From: Terribacillus saccharophilus
GTDB lineage: Bacteria > Bacillota > Bacilli > Bacillales > Amphibacillaceae
Direction of reading: 5' to 3'
Assembly (NCBI RefSeq): GCF_002272075.1
Contig: NZ_NPBJ01000023.1
Location: forward strand, 62,001 to 126,000
DNA length: 64,000 bases
The position numbers and the translations under genes are program-made. Below the pieces are notes generated by a model. The model ran no database searches and was not told the origin of the DNA. It was given only the letters and a program-made list of their open reading frames with translations. This document shows positions 9,501 to 17,519 of this stretch, one piece after another. How positions within the stretch are numbered: position 1 is the first letter of the stretch; every line of letters begins with the position of its first letter.

Positions 9501-10245
9501 AATGATGCGGCCCATCAGGTTCGCGTGTCAGAGCAAGACCTTGATCTGCTTCCTGCAGCATCGCCTGCAGCTGATCATTTGCTTCACGTTTCAATACTTG
9601 CAGCCATGGCAGTTCATTCTCATCCTGGATAGCAGACACATTATACAGTTCTGCCATCTGATCCAGCCAAGCCTCCGGATATGGATTCTGGGTAGCGAAA
9701 TCATATAACTTCAGAATAAGATCTTCCACTTCCAGGTCATTGCGGTCATTACTGAAACGATCAACTACGCCAAAGAAAGCTGCTTGCTCCTCGCCTTCCT
9801 TACCGTACCATTCTTCCAGCAGCTCCCCAATTACTTCTTGGCGAATCAGATCCGCTTCCAAGTCATCTGCAATACGGAAACCTGGATCCAAATCCAGCAT
9901 ATACGCATATTTGCGTACAACATCCAGGCAGAACGAGTGGAGCGTGGAAATAGACGCATTCTGCAGCAATGACAACTGCTTACGAAGATGCTGAGAAGAA
10001 GGGTTTGCCTCCAAAGCCTTTTCAAGAGCTGTTCCAATCCGGCTGCGCATCTCTTGTGCAGCTGCATTCGTGAAAGTCACGACTAGCAGCTGATCGATAT
10101 CAACCGGATCGTTTTGATTTACAAGCTTTTGGATAATTCGTTCAACAAGAACAGCCGTCTTACCTGAACCTGCTGCAGCTGCGACTAAGATATCATGTCC
10201 TTTGGCATCAATAGCCAGCTGTTGTTCGTCAGTCCACATTACCAT
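6520..10245 (-). CDS. addA: ATP-dependent helicase/nuclease subunit A
   Basis: AddA is the UvrD-like helicase and nuclease subunit of the AddAB complex, which processes double-strand ends for RecA loading and is the Gram-positive counterpart of RecBCD. The 1241 residues contain Walker A AAAGSGKTAVLVERI near residue 25, motif II LLLDEYQDTN near 410, motif VI LYVALTRAKEKL near 880, and the RecB-type nuclease motif VLLDYKTDTLYG near 1170. The ATG follows AGGAGG by nine bases. The gene overlaps the end of addB by 17 bp, indicating translational coupling. Confidence 0.97.
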   Translation of the reverse strand: MVMWTDEQQLAIDAKGHDILVAAAAGSGKTAVLVERIIQKLVNQNDPVDIDQLLVVTFTNAAAQEMRSRIGTALEKALEANPSSQHLRKQLSLLQNASISTLHSFCLDVVRKYAYMLDLDPGFRIADDLEADLIRQEVIGELLEEWYGKEGEEQAAFFGVVDRFSNDRNDLEVEDLILKLYDFATQNPYPEAWLDQMAELYNVSAIQDENELPWLQVLKREANDQLQAMLQEADQGLALTREPDGPHHYAETFEAERKFIAEAKHLVEGSWNDAVSFIKEQSFGRLSGKKVECDDMKKSQAKALRDSYKKRWGKLSGDWFARKLEVYLTDMLELYPSIQQLALLVKQFRSRYQLEKRERALVDFSDLEHFCLEVLIDENSTPEQIIPSNIAESYQNRFKELLLDEYQDTNLVQETLVTLISDRSGSGNMFMVGDVKQSIYRFRHAEPTLFLNKYKAFSDPEHPAMRIDLASNFRSRQQVLDGANYIFRQLFSEDVGEMQYEKEAELIYANKMYDDLRQDDTDVELVIINRDGTEEAEDADTDTEMVEDLEKAQLEGRAYSRMIQQWIGHDGHDAMKVVDKSTQQQRDIQYRDIVILLRSMTWAPAIVEELKQQGIPVYAELSTGYLEAIEIKVMMSVLKIIDNPLQDIPFAAVLRSPIIGLKEDDLAKVRLADQRSSYYEAARVYVRTANDEISIKIERLLEWLRSWRMEARQGALSALIWSIMRETGYYDFVGGIPGGRQRQANLRALYDRARNYENTSFRGLFRFVKFIERMEERGDDLGAAKALGEQEDVVRIMTIHKSKGLEFPVVITGAMDKTFNQQDLRNRYLLHKDLGFGSKYIDPLKRLMYPTLIYHALKAEKQREALAEEMRVLYVALTRAKEKLVMVGNVASLEKKLQKWRQIAEHPSWVLPSHYRLEATSYLDWVAPALLRHEQATELRAEELSQQLPTEITADSSQWRIRLQESRDYLTSDEQEEEANQELLQRITDWYPGEENPDWKEEVENRLTYHYLHTEATKFRAKQTVTEIKRQREIRDSYSDSGIMNRIQQRAPIASRPRFLQESKELTPAERGSAVHAVLQQLDIRKKWDKKKLEEFLLELVDKEFLQQDAAASIDVERILDFLESSIADRIRQAEHFYRETPFTLALPANELYNDWTGAASDKVVVQGVVDQILVEEDGLVLLDYKTDTLYGEDPNRRAEILTEKYRVQIELYAKAIERIWKKPVKESYLYFFDKGLLRRV

Positions 10246-13200
10246 GTCGTTCCACCTCCTTCTTGATGCTATTCAGTACATCTTCATCCTTCATATCTTT
10301 TATTGCACGATATTTATTACCGGCAAGTGATGCGTCGAATTGACACACTGCCTTGAAATCACAAAACGTACAAGCACTTCTATCATGATGGCGATAAGGA
10401 TTCAAATGCACTCCGCCATTTGTTATATCCAGTCCAGCTTGCTCCATTAAAAATCTAGTATGCTGCTGCAAAGCATGGAAAGTGTCTTGATCTGCCGTCT
10501 GGGAACCAGCTCGGAATGCACCATCTTTTTTCAGGCCTGCCGGAATGATCTTACTCATACCTGATTCCAGTGACGTGTCCATCATACGGGCAACAGATTC
10601 GTTTTCCAGCAGCATGCCTTGCATCTTGAACTTCTTGAATATCTCGTCCTCAATATCCACCTGTGATCTGCTCGATTGCGAAATCAGCGGATTATGCACA
10701 TGGAAGTATAATACACCTGCCGGGGTCGCCTGGAGACCGAGCCACTGCTCCGAATGAGACAGAACAACATCCAGATAAGCGAGCATCTGGAGCGCGAGAC
10801 CATAGTAGACTTCTGTCAGGTTCAGCGCTTTGCTGCTGGATTTATAATCGATAATACGAAGAAACAGATCTTCCTGATCGATTGCTTTGTCGACGCGGTC
10901 GATACGTCCTCTTAGCTGTACTTCATAGCCATTTGGCAGCGTGATCTCAATCGGCGGCAGTGTCTGATTTTCCCCGAAGTCAAGCTCAAGCCCAACTGGA
11001 GAGAACTTGCTTTGCCGTGCCTGTTCACTCAGCGTGTAGGCAGCACGTGCGATAATTTCCTGAAGCTTTTGCTGGATATACTTAAACCTGTTGGAGCTAT
11101 GGAGAATCTGATTCTGCAGTACAGGTGCGAGGTTGCCCATCGCTCGTTTCGCATATCCTGTTGCATCTTCCCGGTTAAGCTGCGTATAATTCCGGCCATC
11201 CAGCTGTACCCAATCTGTAATCTGCTTCAATGCTTCATGGAAAAGCTGTCCGATATCCGGCGCATCCAGCTTGTAAGTCCGTCTGTTTTCCAACCCAAGA
11301 CTGTACTTAGCAAAATGCTGATAAGAACAGCGGTAGTAGGTTTCCAAGCGTGACACACTTGCTTTCACCTTTTTCGGGAAAAGCTGCTCCTTTGTCTCTT
11401 CCGCCAAATCCTCTGTTTCATTCCGATAGAAGAGGCTTTGCAGTATCCTCCCTGTCAGCTCATCCTCGCTCTCATGGCTGATGAACCAGTTCAGTACACT
11501 ATCCCAGACAGGATGAACTGGATAACCCCGCATTTTACGGGCCAGCTGAGTCGTAAGAGCAGAACGACTCTGATCGATAGTAGCAACAAAACGAGCCGTA
11601 TCCAGACTGTCCTCCGGATCCTGAAGCATGCGCTCGTCACAGCACCAGTCGAATAAATCTTTCATGCGCTGCACGAGTGAAGAAGCCATCTTCGCCTTTC
11701 CTTCTTGATCACTGATTGGATAGCTTACCCAAAGCTGTTCACTTGCTGCCGTGAATGCAAGGTACATATAAAAGCTCTCATCCAGCAGCTGGCGCTTGCT
11801 TCCGGCCGCAAGCTGTAAGCCGTATACGGCCAGTACTTCCCGGTCCTCCTCGCTGATAAGTCCATCGGGCTTCGGTTTCATTGGCCATACGCCTTCGTTG
11901 ACACCAAGCAGGAAAGCACATTTCAGTCCGCTTACCTTACTATGGTCGATCGTTCCGACAATCACTTGATCTAAGCTTGGCGGGATATGAGCGAATTCAA
12001 GCGATTCAAAACCCGTCTCCATTGTGTGGCGGAAAACTTGCAAGGAAACGCGTTCGTCCCCAACAATCTCCACTGCTTCATCCAACAGCTGAAGTACACT
12101 ATCCCACACTTGGTCCTGCTCTCTTGCTCTTTCCAGCTCACCACGATCGTCGAAAATAACTTGCATTCCCTCAAGGCGCTGCGGTACTTGCAGCTGTTCC
12201 AGCCAATTGTAAACAGCAATCGAGCGCTCACGGAATGTCTTACCTTCCCGCAGCTTTCGATCAAATTTCTTCATCGCATCCGCAACTTGACGGCGATAAT
12301 GATTGATCCGTTTCTGGGTTTCCAATTCCTTATCAGTTTGCCGTGTTGTATCAAATCCGCGGAACCGCTGGAAAATCCAGTCTTCTTTCTGCAGCCAGCG
12401 ATCCCTGGAACGAATACCATACTCGAGACAATAGTTCTCTAATTCATCAATTGCTTCTTCTGTCAGTGGATAAACTTCATCAGTCGATGGGATGAAACCT
12501 GTCTTCAATACGCGGAAAACAGCTTCATATCGCCAATTACCATCAACGACTTCCATCCCTGATCGAATCAGTTCCAGCAGCGGGTGATGAATCATCGGCT
12601 TTTTCTGGTCAATGAAAACAGGAATATGATAATCCGCAAATACTGTTTCGATCAGCTCATGATATACATCCGCCTGTCTGAGAAGCAAAGCAATATCCTG
12701 ATAACGGTAACCTTTCTCCCGTACAAGCTTAACAATCTCCTGCGCCGCACCTTCGACCTCCGCTCTTGGGTGGACTGCCTGCGCCAAGGTGATTGGTACT
12801 TCCTGCTTCAACATTGGAGCTGGACGTGTCTCCAAGTGCTTCTCTAAATGAAGGAAAGCTGGGTTATGCCCAAAGCGCCCATCGGCAGGATTGAGCTGCT
12901 CGATTGAAGTGATCGGCACATTCCTTTCTTGCGCCGTCTGTTTAATCTGAAGGAATGTATCATGTGTGCGCGCAAACAAATCCAGCTCGTCAACATCCTG
13001 ACGGTTTGCACCGTCCAATGTAAGTGTCACTGTTACTTGATCGGCTTCTGTCATCAGTGCACCGATTACCTCCAGCTCCTGCGGCGTGAACTGGTGAAAC
13101 CCGTCCAGGTAAATCTCCGATCCTTTAACAGAACGCGACAATGGTATTTTAGACGCAAGCATTTGCAGCTGATCCTCGCTGTCAATATACTTATCCCGTA

Positions 13201-13732
13201 AAAGCGCGGTCAAGCGATCGTAAATATAGCTGATATCCTCCAACTTATCCCGAAGTGTAACTTCAGGGGAATGCTGCTGTTGAAACTGCTCCATTTCCCG
13301 GATTTGAGCATGAAGAAGCTCTGGCGTAACACGATAGCGCTTCAGCTCTGTGATCATGCTTTCCAGCTGCCCCATAAAGCCGTTCTTCTCGATCGCTTTC
13401 TGGAAGACATTCCAGTCAGATTTACGTTCCTCGGTAATCTTCCGGAGCATCATCTGAACACCTGTTGAGGTAATGAACTGCTTGGTCGCACCGCCTGTCT
13501 CCTGCAGGATATACCAAGCCAGCCGCGATAGACTGTATACCTGTGCACGGATACTTCCTTCTACACCGGTTTGCCTGATCAGCGCTTGCTCCTGCTGAAA
13601 GGTCATCTGGTCCGGAACCAGATAAAATATATTCGAACCCATTGGATCACTTTTTAATTTAGCTGCAATCTCATCGAGACATGCACGGCTTTTTCCCGCT
13701 CCAGACCGGCCGATGATAAAACGTACACCCAT
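10229..13732 (-). CDS. addB: ATP-dependent helicase/nuclease subunit B
   Basis: AddB pairs with AddA; in this family it helps recognise Chi and has its own nuclease domain. The product is about 1167 residues (B. subtilis 1166). It starts MGVRFIIGRSGAGKS, giving Walker A at once; I prefer this ATG at 13732 over the in-frame GTG at 13744 because GTGGAG precedes it at a proper distance. The C-terminal nuclease has GRIDRVD and IIDYKSS. Four Fe-S cysteines are recognisable: one in YYRCSYQHF and three in CTFCDFKAVC about residues 1121-1130. addBA forms an operon. Confidence 0.96.
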   Translation of the reverse strand: MGVRFIIGRSGAGKSRACLDEIAAKLKSDPMGSNIFYLVPDQMTFQQEQALIRQTGVEGSIRAQVYSLSRLAWYILQETGGATKQFITSTGVQMMLRKITEERKSDWNVFQKAIEKNGFMGQLESMITELKRYRVTPELLHAQIREMEQFQQQHSPEVTLRDKLEDISYIYDRLTALLRDKYIDSEDQLQMLASKIPLSRSVKGSEIYLDGFHQFTPQELEVIGALMTEADQVTVTLTLDGANRQDVDELDLFARTHDTFLQIKQTAQERNVPITSIEQLNPADGRFGHNPAFLHLEKHLETRPAPMLKQEVPITLAQAVHPRAEVEGAAQEIVKLVREKGYRYQDIALLLRQADVYHELIETVFADYHIPVFIDQKKPMIHHPLLELIRSGMEVVDGNWRYEAVFRVLKTGFIPSTDEVYPLTEEAIDELENYCLEYGIRSRDRWLQKEDWIFQRFRGFDTTRQTDKELETQKRINHYRRQVADAMKKFDRKLREGKTFRERSIAVYNWLEQLQVPQRLEGMQVIFDDRGELERAREQDQVWDSVLQLLDEAVEIVGDERVSLQVFRHTMETGFESLEFAHIPPSLDQVIVGTIDHSKVSGLKCAFLLGVNEGVWPMKPKPDGLISEEDREVLAVYGLQLAAGSKRQLLDESFYMYLAFTAASEQLWVSYPISDQEGKAKMASSLVQRMKDLFDWCCDERMLQDPEDSLDTARFVATIDQSRSALTTQLARKMRGYPVHPVWDSVLNWFISHESEDELTGRILQSLFYRNETEDLAEETKEQLFPKKVKASVSRLETYYRCSYQHFAKYSLGLENRRTYKLDAPDIGQLFHEALKQITDWVQLDGRNYTQLNREDATGYAKRAMGNLAPVLQNQILHSSNRFKYIQQKLQEIIARAAYTLSEQARQSKFSPVGLELDFGENQTLPPIEITLPNGYEVQLRGRIDRVDKAIDQEDLFLRIIDYKSSSKALNLTEVYYGLALQMLAYLDVVLSHSEQWLGLQATPAGVLYFHVHNPLISQSSRSQVDIEDEIFKKFKMQGMLLENESVARMMDTSLESGMSKIIPAGLKKDGAFRAGSQTADQDTFHALQQHTRFLMEQAGLDITNGGVHLNPYRHHDRSACTFCDFKAVCQFDASLAGNKYRAIKDMKDEDVLNSIKKEVERHGNVD

Positions 13733-13837
13733 TTTAAGCTCCACTCCTGTCTTCCAAACTAGTAATCTTATTCTATCATGTTACACGGGTTTAGGGAAAA
13801 CAGATGCGCACGTTTGTTCGCTTGTATATACTGGAAA

Positions 13838-13859
13838 AGCCCCTTATCAAAGATAAGGA
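13838..13859 (-). terminator. weak terminator after signal peptidase gene
   Basis: The stem CCTTATC/GATAAGG with a 3-nt loop is followed on the minus strand by GGGGCTTTTCC. The T tract is short. Confidence 0.5.
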
Positions 13860-13860
13860 G

Positions 13861-14403
13861 CTAAACTCCAAGTCCAGATGCGGACATTGGCCAGAATTGG
13901 GCATCCACCTTCCCGACAACTTGTTCAATCGGGATGAAGCCAAAAGAGCGGCTATCAAGGCTGTCCCTTCGATTATCACCCATTACGAACAGCATTCCTT
14001 CGGGCACTGTCGTTCTCCCAGTAACGTCTTTCAACGTGAAATCATACGTCAGCTGACCATCGACATCATCCTTATACGTTTCCAGATAATGCTCCGGTCT
14101 GTATTCACCGTTTACAAACAGTCTGTCATTTCTAACTTCCACTGCATCCCCTGGCATTCCAATGACACGTTTCACATAATCCTCATCCTCTGTTGCGTGA
14201 AAAACGATGACATCAAAACGCTGGATACTATCTGCGTCGTTCATGAACTTGTTCACCATCAGGAAGTTACCGTCCTGTAAGGTCGGCTCCATTGACTCCC
14301 CTTCCACTCGATAATCCGCAAAGATTAATTCTCTGGAACAGAAGATCAAAAGCACGATGCCGGCAAACAAGAAGAAAAACTTCCAACGTTTTTTCTTTTT
14401 CAT
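13861..14403 (-). CDS. lepB: type I signal peptidase
   Basis: This membrane-anchored Ser/Lys protease cleaves signal peptides of secreted proteins on the outer face of the membrane. The 180-residue product has one N-terminal transmembrane segment (about 8-28). The nucleophile is Ser37 in VEGESMEP, the general base Lys78 in DYVKRVIGMPGD, and box E is FVMGDNRRDSLDSR. The ATG at 14403 follows GGGGGAAGG. By position, between addB and a yhjE homologue, it corresponds to B. subtilis sipV (yhjF). Confidence 0.94.
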   Translation of the reverse strand: MKKKKRWKFFFLFAGIVLLIFCSRELIFADYRVEGESMEPTLQDGNFLMVNKFMNDADSIQRFDVIVFHATEDEDYVKRVIGMPGDAVEVRNDRLFVNGEYRPEHYLETYKDDVDGQLTYDFTLKDVTGRTTVPEGMLFVMGDNRRDSLDSRSFGFIPIEQVVGKVDAQFWPMSASGLGV

Positions 14404-14457
14404 GCGCCTTCCCCCGGTGTAAGTGTTTTGCAACACTTTACCCCGGCTTGAATAGCT

Positions 14458-15105
14458 TTAATCCTTATGTGACTGCTCCTGCTTTCCGTTCTTCTTCTTC
14501 AATCTTCCTTCTACGTATTTACCTACCGTCCAGAATAGGATGATTGCAACAGCTACAACCACCGTTTTAATCGGGTTTTCTGCAAAGGAAGTCAAACTTT
14601 CACCGACGTATGCAATAGAGAAGATCATCAGCGCTTTCCCGAGAAATACCGCCAAAGCGAATTGCTGCACACTGATTCTCGATAATCCTGCGACCACATT
14701 GATGATAGCCGAGGGCGAAAATGGAAAGCATAAAAGAATGAATAATGGACCAAAACCATGACGATCCAACCATTCAGTTATTCGCTTTACTTGTTTGTTA
14801 TGCCGCAGCCAATTGATTATACGTGTATGTCGGTACCGCCGTATCAGCCAGAACACAGTGATTGCTCCAAGCGACGTACCAATCCACGAATATAGGAAGC
14901 CCCATAGCAGGCCGTACGCCACAGTGTTCGTCAGTACGAAGACAACAAGCGGCAGAAACGGCAGGAAAGCTTCCAAGTAAGGAAGCAAAATGCCGGGTAT
15001 AGGACCCAGATTCTCATATCGATCAAGCAGGGACTTCACATAATCGTCCCATGTTCCATTGCGGAACATTTCCATCAAATCGTTCCATCCAAAGCCTAAG
15101 ACCAT
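14458..15105 (-). CDS. yhjE: TVP38/TMEM64 (DedA-like, VTT domain) membrane protein
   Basis: The product is 215 residues with about six hydrophobic segments. The core FPFSPSAIINVVAGLSRISV corresponds to the conserved VTT/SNARE-associated domain loop (F-P-x-x-P). Family members are predicted lipid scramblases or transporters; the exact role here is unknown. It is followed on the same strand by the signal peptidase gene 54 bp downstream, the same order as yhjE-sipV in B. subtilis. The two probably form an operon. Confidence 0.82.
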   Translation of the reverse strand: MVLGFGWNDLMEMFRNGTWDDYVKSLLDRYENLGPIPGILLPYLEAFLPFLPLVVFVLTNTVAYGLLWGFLYSWIGTSLGAITVFWLIRRYRHTRIINWLRHNKQVKRITEWLDRHGFGPLFILLCFPFSPSAIINVVAGLSRISVQQFALAVFLGKALMIFSIAYVGESLTSFAENPIKTVVVAVAIILFWTVGKYVEGRLKKKNGKQEQSHKD

Positions 15106-15245
15106 CTAACCATTCTCCTATTCCCAGCAAAAACATCTTTTTACTATTCTAAACGAAAAGCCCAAGCATGCAAAGTCTGACAGGATTATCCCTTCTTTTC
15201 CTGCATTTGGTTAGTATTTTTTTGAAAATTACCTGTAGTATCCTG

Positions 15246-15274
15246 TTTTCACTTTGCATACAATAGGGTATACT
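15246..15274 (+). promoter_or_regulatory. SigA-type promoter of yhjD
   Basis: TTTTCA at 15246-15251 and TATACT at 15269-15274 are separated by 17 bp. The -10 abuts a LexA-like box. Confidence 0.65.
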
Positions 15275-15288
15275 AGAACATACGTTCG
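15275..15288 (+). promoter_or_regulatory. LexA (DinR) SOS box at yhjD
   Basis: The sequence AGAACATACGTTCG matches the Bacillus consensus CGAACRNRYGTTCG at 13 of 14 positions (the first C is A). It starts directly after the -10 element and covers the expected transcription start, the classical place for repression. To my knowledge the yhjEDCB operon belongs to the B. subtilis SOS regulon, which supports the call. Confidence 0.8.
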
Positions 15289-15306
15289 TACTAGGAGGAA
15301 AGGCAT

Positions 15307-15696
15307 ATGCGTTGTCTTAGTGAGTCGGAATATAAGCTGGGGTCCCGCTTTCTATTTCTATCAATGGCCATTGTTGTCCTGCAGCAGGATATCCGGATTG
15401 TAGAAGAAGGAAAGCATAAGATAAAGGCGCATCTGTTACATACATTACAATCGATGGAGAAGCGTGCATTGGAGGAACGACAACAGCTGCGCATTCAGCT
15501 TCGTCAGCATAATTTGCAGGTTGTTACAGCAGAGAAAAACGACGCCTTCACCACTTTCCTGTTCATCACGAAGGAGTGTGAGGAAAAGCGGAATTATTTC
15601 AATCCAGCGATTCGGAAGAAAGTCGAGGCAATCCTGATGGAGCTTACACAAAAGGCTCCGCAATCTGATCCCCGCCATACTTCCACAAATGCCTGA
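15307..15696 (+). CDS. yhjD: YhjD-like SOS-associated small protein
   Basis: The product is 129 residues, mostly alpha-helical and charged, with no membrane segment or catalytic motif. Length, the early LGSRFLFLSMAIVVLQQDI segment and position next to yhjE and comK suggest the YhjD family, whose function is unknown. The ATG follows CTAGGAGG. The promoter carries a LexA-like operator. The last 53 bp overlap the 3' end of comK on the other strand, and no terminator lies after the stop, so its transcript would be antisense to comK. Confidence 0.7.
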   Translation: MRCLSESEYKLGSRFLFLSMAIVVLQQDIRIVEEGKHKIKAHLLHTLQSMEKRALEERQQLRIQLRQHNLQVVTAEKNDAFTTFLFITKECEEKRNYFNPAIRKKVEAILMELTQKAPQSDPRHTSTNA

Positions 15697-16168
15697 TTCG
15701 CTTATCCAGCAGGAATCTGTATTGTGCAGTACGCTGCACCTGATTCATCATCGATCCATACGAAACATCAAGGGTAAGTGTGTAGCCATTCTTGAATATA
15801 AGGGTTGTTCGCTGATGCGGGGCGGCTTCAATCCGCTTGATGTGGGAATGAGAAATCCAGGAGCAAGCATGGGAGAGTGGTGAAGAGGTGGGAAAGAAAT
15901 ACATACCGCTGACAGGGTCAATCGATATCGGGGCCTTATGAGTGATACCGCATATGTCTTTCACACCTGCCTGTCTTCCTTTTAAACTGCTTCCATAAAA
16001 CTTGCAGGCCAAATCAATGAATCTGCTCGGAGGGGTGCGAAAGGTAAAACTATCTTCTGTCTCGATTACCTCACAGCCTGGCTGACCGTTTTCGAGGAGC
16101 TTCGGAAGTACAGCCATTGTAAGCGGCGTAAGTTCTGCCATGGTTGGATTTTGTTCTATCTGCTGCAT
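15644..16168 (-). CDS. comK: competence transcription factor ComK, shortened C terminus
   Basis: ComK is the DNA-binding activator of late competence genes. The 174-residue product keeps the family core: FYGSSLKGRQAGVKDICGITHKAP in part, then SGMYFFPTSSP, CSWISHSHI and DVSYGSMMNQVQRTA. B. subtilis ComK has 192 residues. Here the protein ends about where the B. subtilis FMLYPK motif begins, so the MecA/ClpC recognition region and final helix are missing. The ATG follows AAAGGATG. It is flanked by yhjD, consistent with the B. subtilis locus. Confidence 0.92.
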   Translation of the reverse strand: MQQIEQNPTMAELTPLTMAVLPKLLENGQPGCEVIETEDSFTFRTPPSRFIDLACKFYGSSLKGRQAGVKDICGITHKAPISIDPVSGMYFFPTSSPLSHACSWISHSHIKRIEAAPHQRTTLIFKNGYTLTLDVSYGSMMNQVQRTAQYRFLLDKRIRHLWKYGGDQIAEPFV

Positions 16169-16273
16169 CTTAAAACATCCTTTCTGATGCAGGAAAAGAG
16201 GGATTGATTCTACAATAGCAAAATTTCAGGCATGAAAACAGGAGAATACCATTTTCTTAATAGAATCCTTACA

Positions 16274-16306
16274 AAAACAGGTAGAACTCATGCTTCTACC
16301 TGTTTT
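16274..16306 (-). terminator. terminator after M48 protease gene
   Basis: A 13-bp perfect stem AAAACAGGTAGAA/TTCTACCTGTTTT with a 7-nt loop spans the stop codon and is followed on the minus strand by TG-rich sequence after TTTTT. Confidence 0.85.
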
Positions 16307-17465
16307 CTTGATAAGATTCTATTGTTTCGATACGCTCCTGGTTAGATGGATGCGTGGAACGCAGCCATTCAAATAGCGGCCAAGGATTCGGATCGCCTTT
16401 TGAGACCTGCTGCATATTCCGGAACATGTGAATGCCTGCTTCTGTATCAGGTGCGTGTTCCAGCGCATAAGCATCTGCCTGCCGCTCCATTTCTCGCGAC
16501 ACATAAAGTGAAACAGGCTCGCTCGCAAATTGCAGCGAGCTAAGGATAAGCAGGAAGAGTGGTACTGCTCTCAGCTGATGAGCACTTATCTGTCTTTTAG
16601 CCAATAACTTATCTGATAATTTTTTGGTTACCCAAAGGAGGACAAATCCTAGAACCAGAAAACCAGCTGTCCCCCAATACACATGATGCAGCACATAATG
16701 ACCGATTTCATGGGCGACGATGAACAAAATCTCATCTTGGGCCAAGCCGTCGACTGTTGTATCATACAGCACTACACGAGCACTGCCGAACAGCCCTGTT
16801 ACATATGCATTATACGTTACTGTTTTAGCACTTTTATCCACTTCCAGAAGTGTTGCATCGGGAATTCCTGCCTCACTAGTCAGCTGCTCGATTTCCGTAC
16901 GTAACTCCCCGTCAGGAAGGTGATAGAAATCTTCATAAAGCGGATCAATCCACATTGGCTGGACATAGACGAAGAAAATTGCACTCGGTACAAGCAGGAC
17001 CCAAAGAAGTATCCACCAGTTTTTTCGGAATCTTTTCATTAGATACTGCGATATCAAAACAACTGCTGTGACGGCCAAATAAAAGAGAAATAAGCTTAGC
17101 ACGTATTCCCCTGCCCAATCCCAAAAATTCTGGACACTGATCTGTGCTTGACGCGCATTCCAATACCCCGCCAATCGGAATGGCAGCTGAACGATACCGT
17201 ATACGGTAGTAAATAAAAGCATATAGCTGGCAGTTGCGACTAGTTTAGGCAGTCTATTTTCCATGGCAGCAGCGATTTTTTGCAGTTTATCGTTCTTCCA
17301 AACCACATAAAGAAATAGCGGCAATAACGGCAGTCTGGAAAAGTAGACGGCATGACCAATACTTGCGTATGTGCTTACATCATCATTCCATTCTGTATAG
17401 AAAAACGGAAAGAAAATCCAGATTGCCAAAAGATAGATCATATAAGCAAGAAGTACCCGTTTCAT
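16296..17465 (-). CDS. yhfN: M48 family membrane metalloprotease (YhfN-like)
   Basis: The product is 389 residues, an integral membrane zinc protease of the Ste24/HtpX clan (M48). The zinc motif HEIGH is at 252-256, and the third ligand Glu probably lies in REMERQADAYALEH near 325. Seven or so hydrophobic segments flank the catalytic part. The ATG at 17465 follows AGGAGG by six bases, so the longer open frame to 17519 is not used. The neighbour lplJ matches the B. subtilis yhfJ-yhfN neighbourhood. Substrates are unknown. Confidence 0.85.
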   Translation of the reverse strand: MKRVLLAYMIYLLAIWIFFPFFYTEWNDDVSTYASIGHAVYFSRLPLLPLFLYVVWKNDKLQKIAAAMENRLPKLVATASYMLLFTTVYGIVQLPFRLAGYWNARQAQISVQNFWDWAGEYVLSLFLFYLAVTAVVLISQYLMKRFRKNWWILLWVLLVPSAIFFVYVQPMWIDPLYEDFYHLPDGELRTEIEQLTSEAGIPDATLLEVDKSAKTVTYNAYVTGLFGSARVVLYDTTVDGLAQDEILFIVAHEIGHYVLHHVYWGTAGFLVLGFVLLWVTKKLSDKLLAKRQISAHQLRAVPLFLLILSSLQFASEPVSLYVSREMERQADAYALEHAPDTEAGIHMFRNMQQVSKGDPNPWPLFEWLRSTHPSNQERIETIESYQENR

Positions 17466-17480
17466 CCGATTCCTCCTGTA

Positions 17481-17507
17481 AAAAAGAGACGGCCCGGAGG
17501 TCGTCTC
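17481..17507 (-). terminator. terminator after lplJ
   Basis: The stem GAGACGACC/GGCCGTCTC (one G-U pair, loop TCCG) is followed on the minus strand by TTTTT. It sits immediately before the AGGAGG site of the M48 gene. Confidence 0.85.
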
Positions 17508-17519
17508 ATAGATAATCAA

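Noticed and set aside
16169-16260. Possible ComK-binding AT boxes upstream of comK (AAAA-TGGTA-TTCT and AAAT-TTTGC-TATT on the minus strand)
   Set aside because: Each half has mismatches and the distance of 16 bases between boxes does not fit the known 8, 18 or 31 spacing. Autoregulation remains possible but is not shown.
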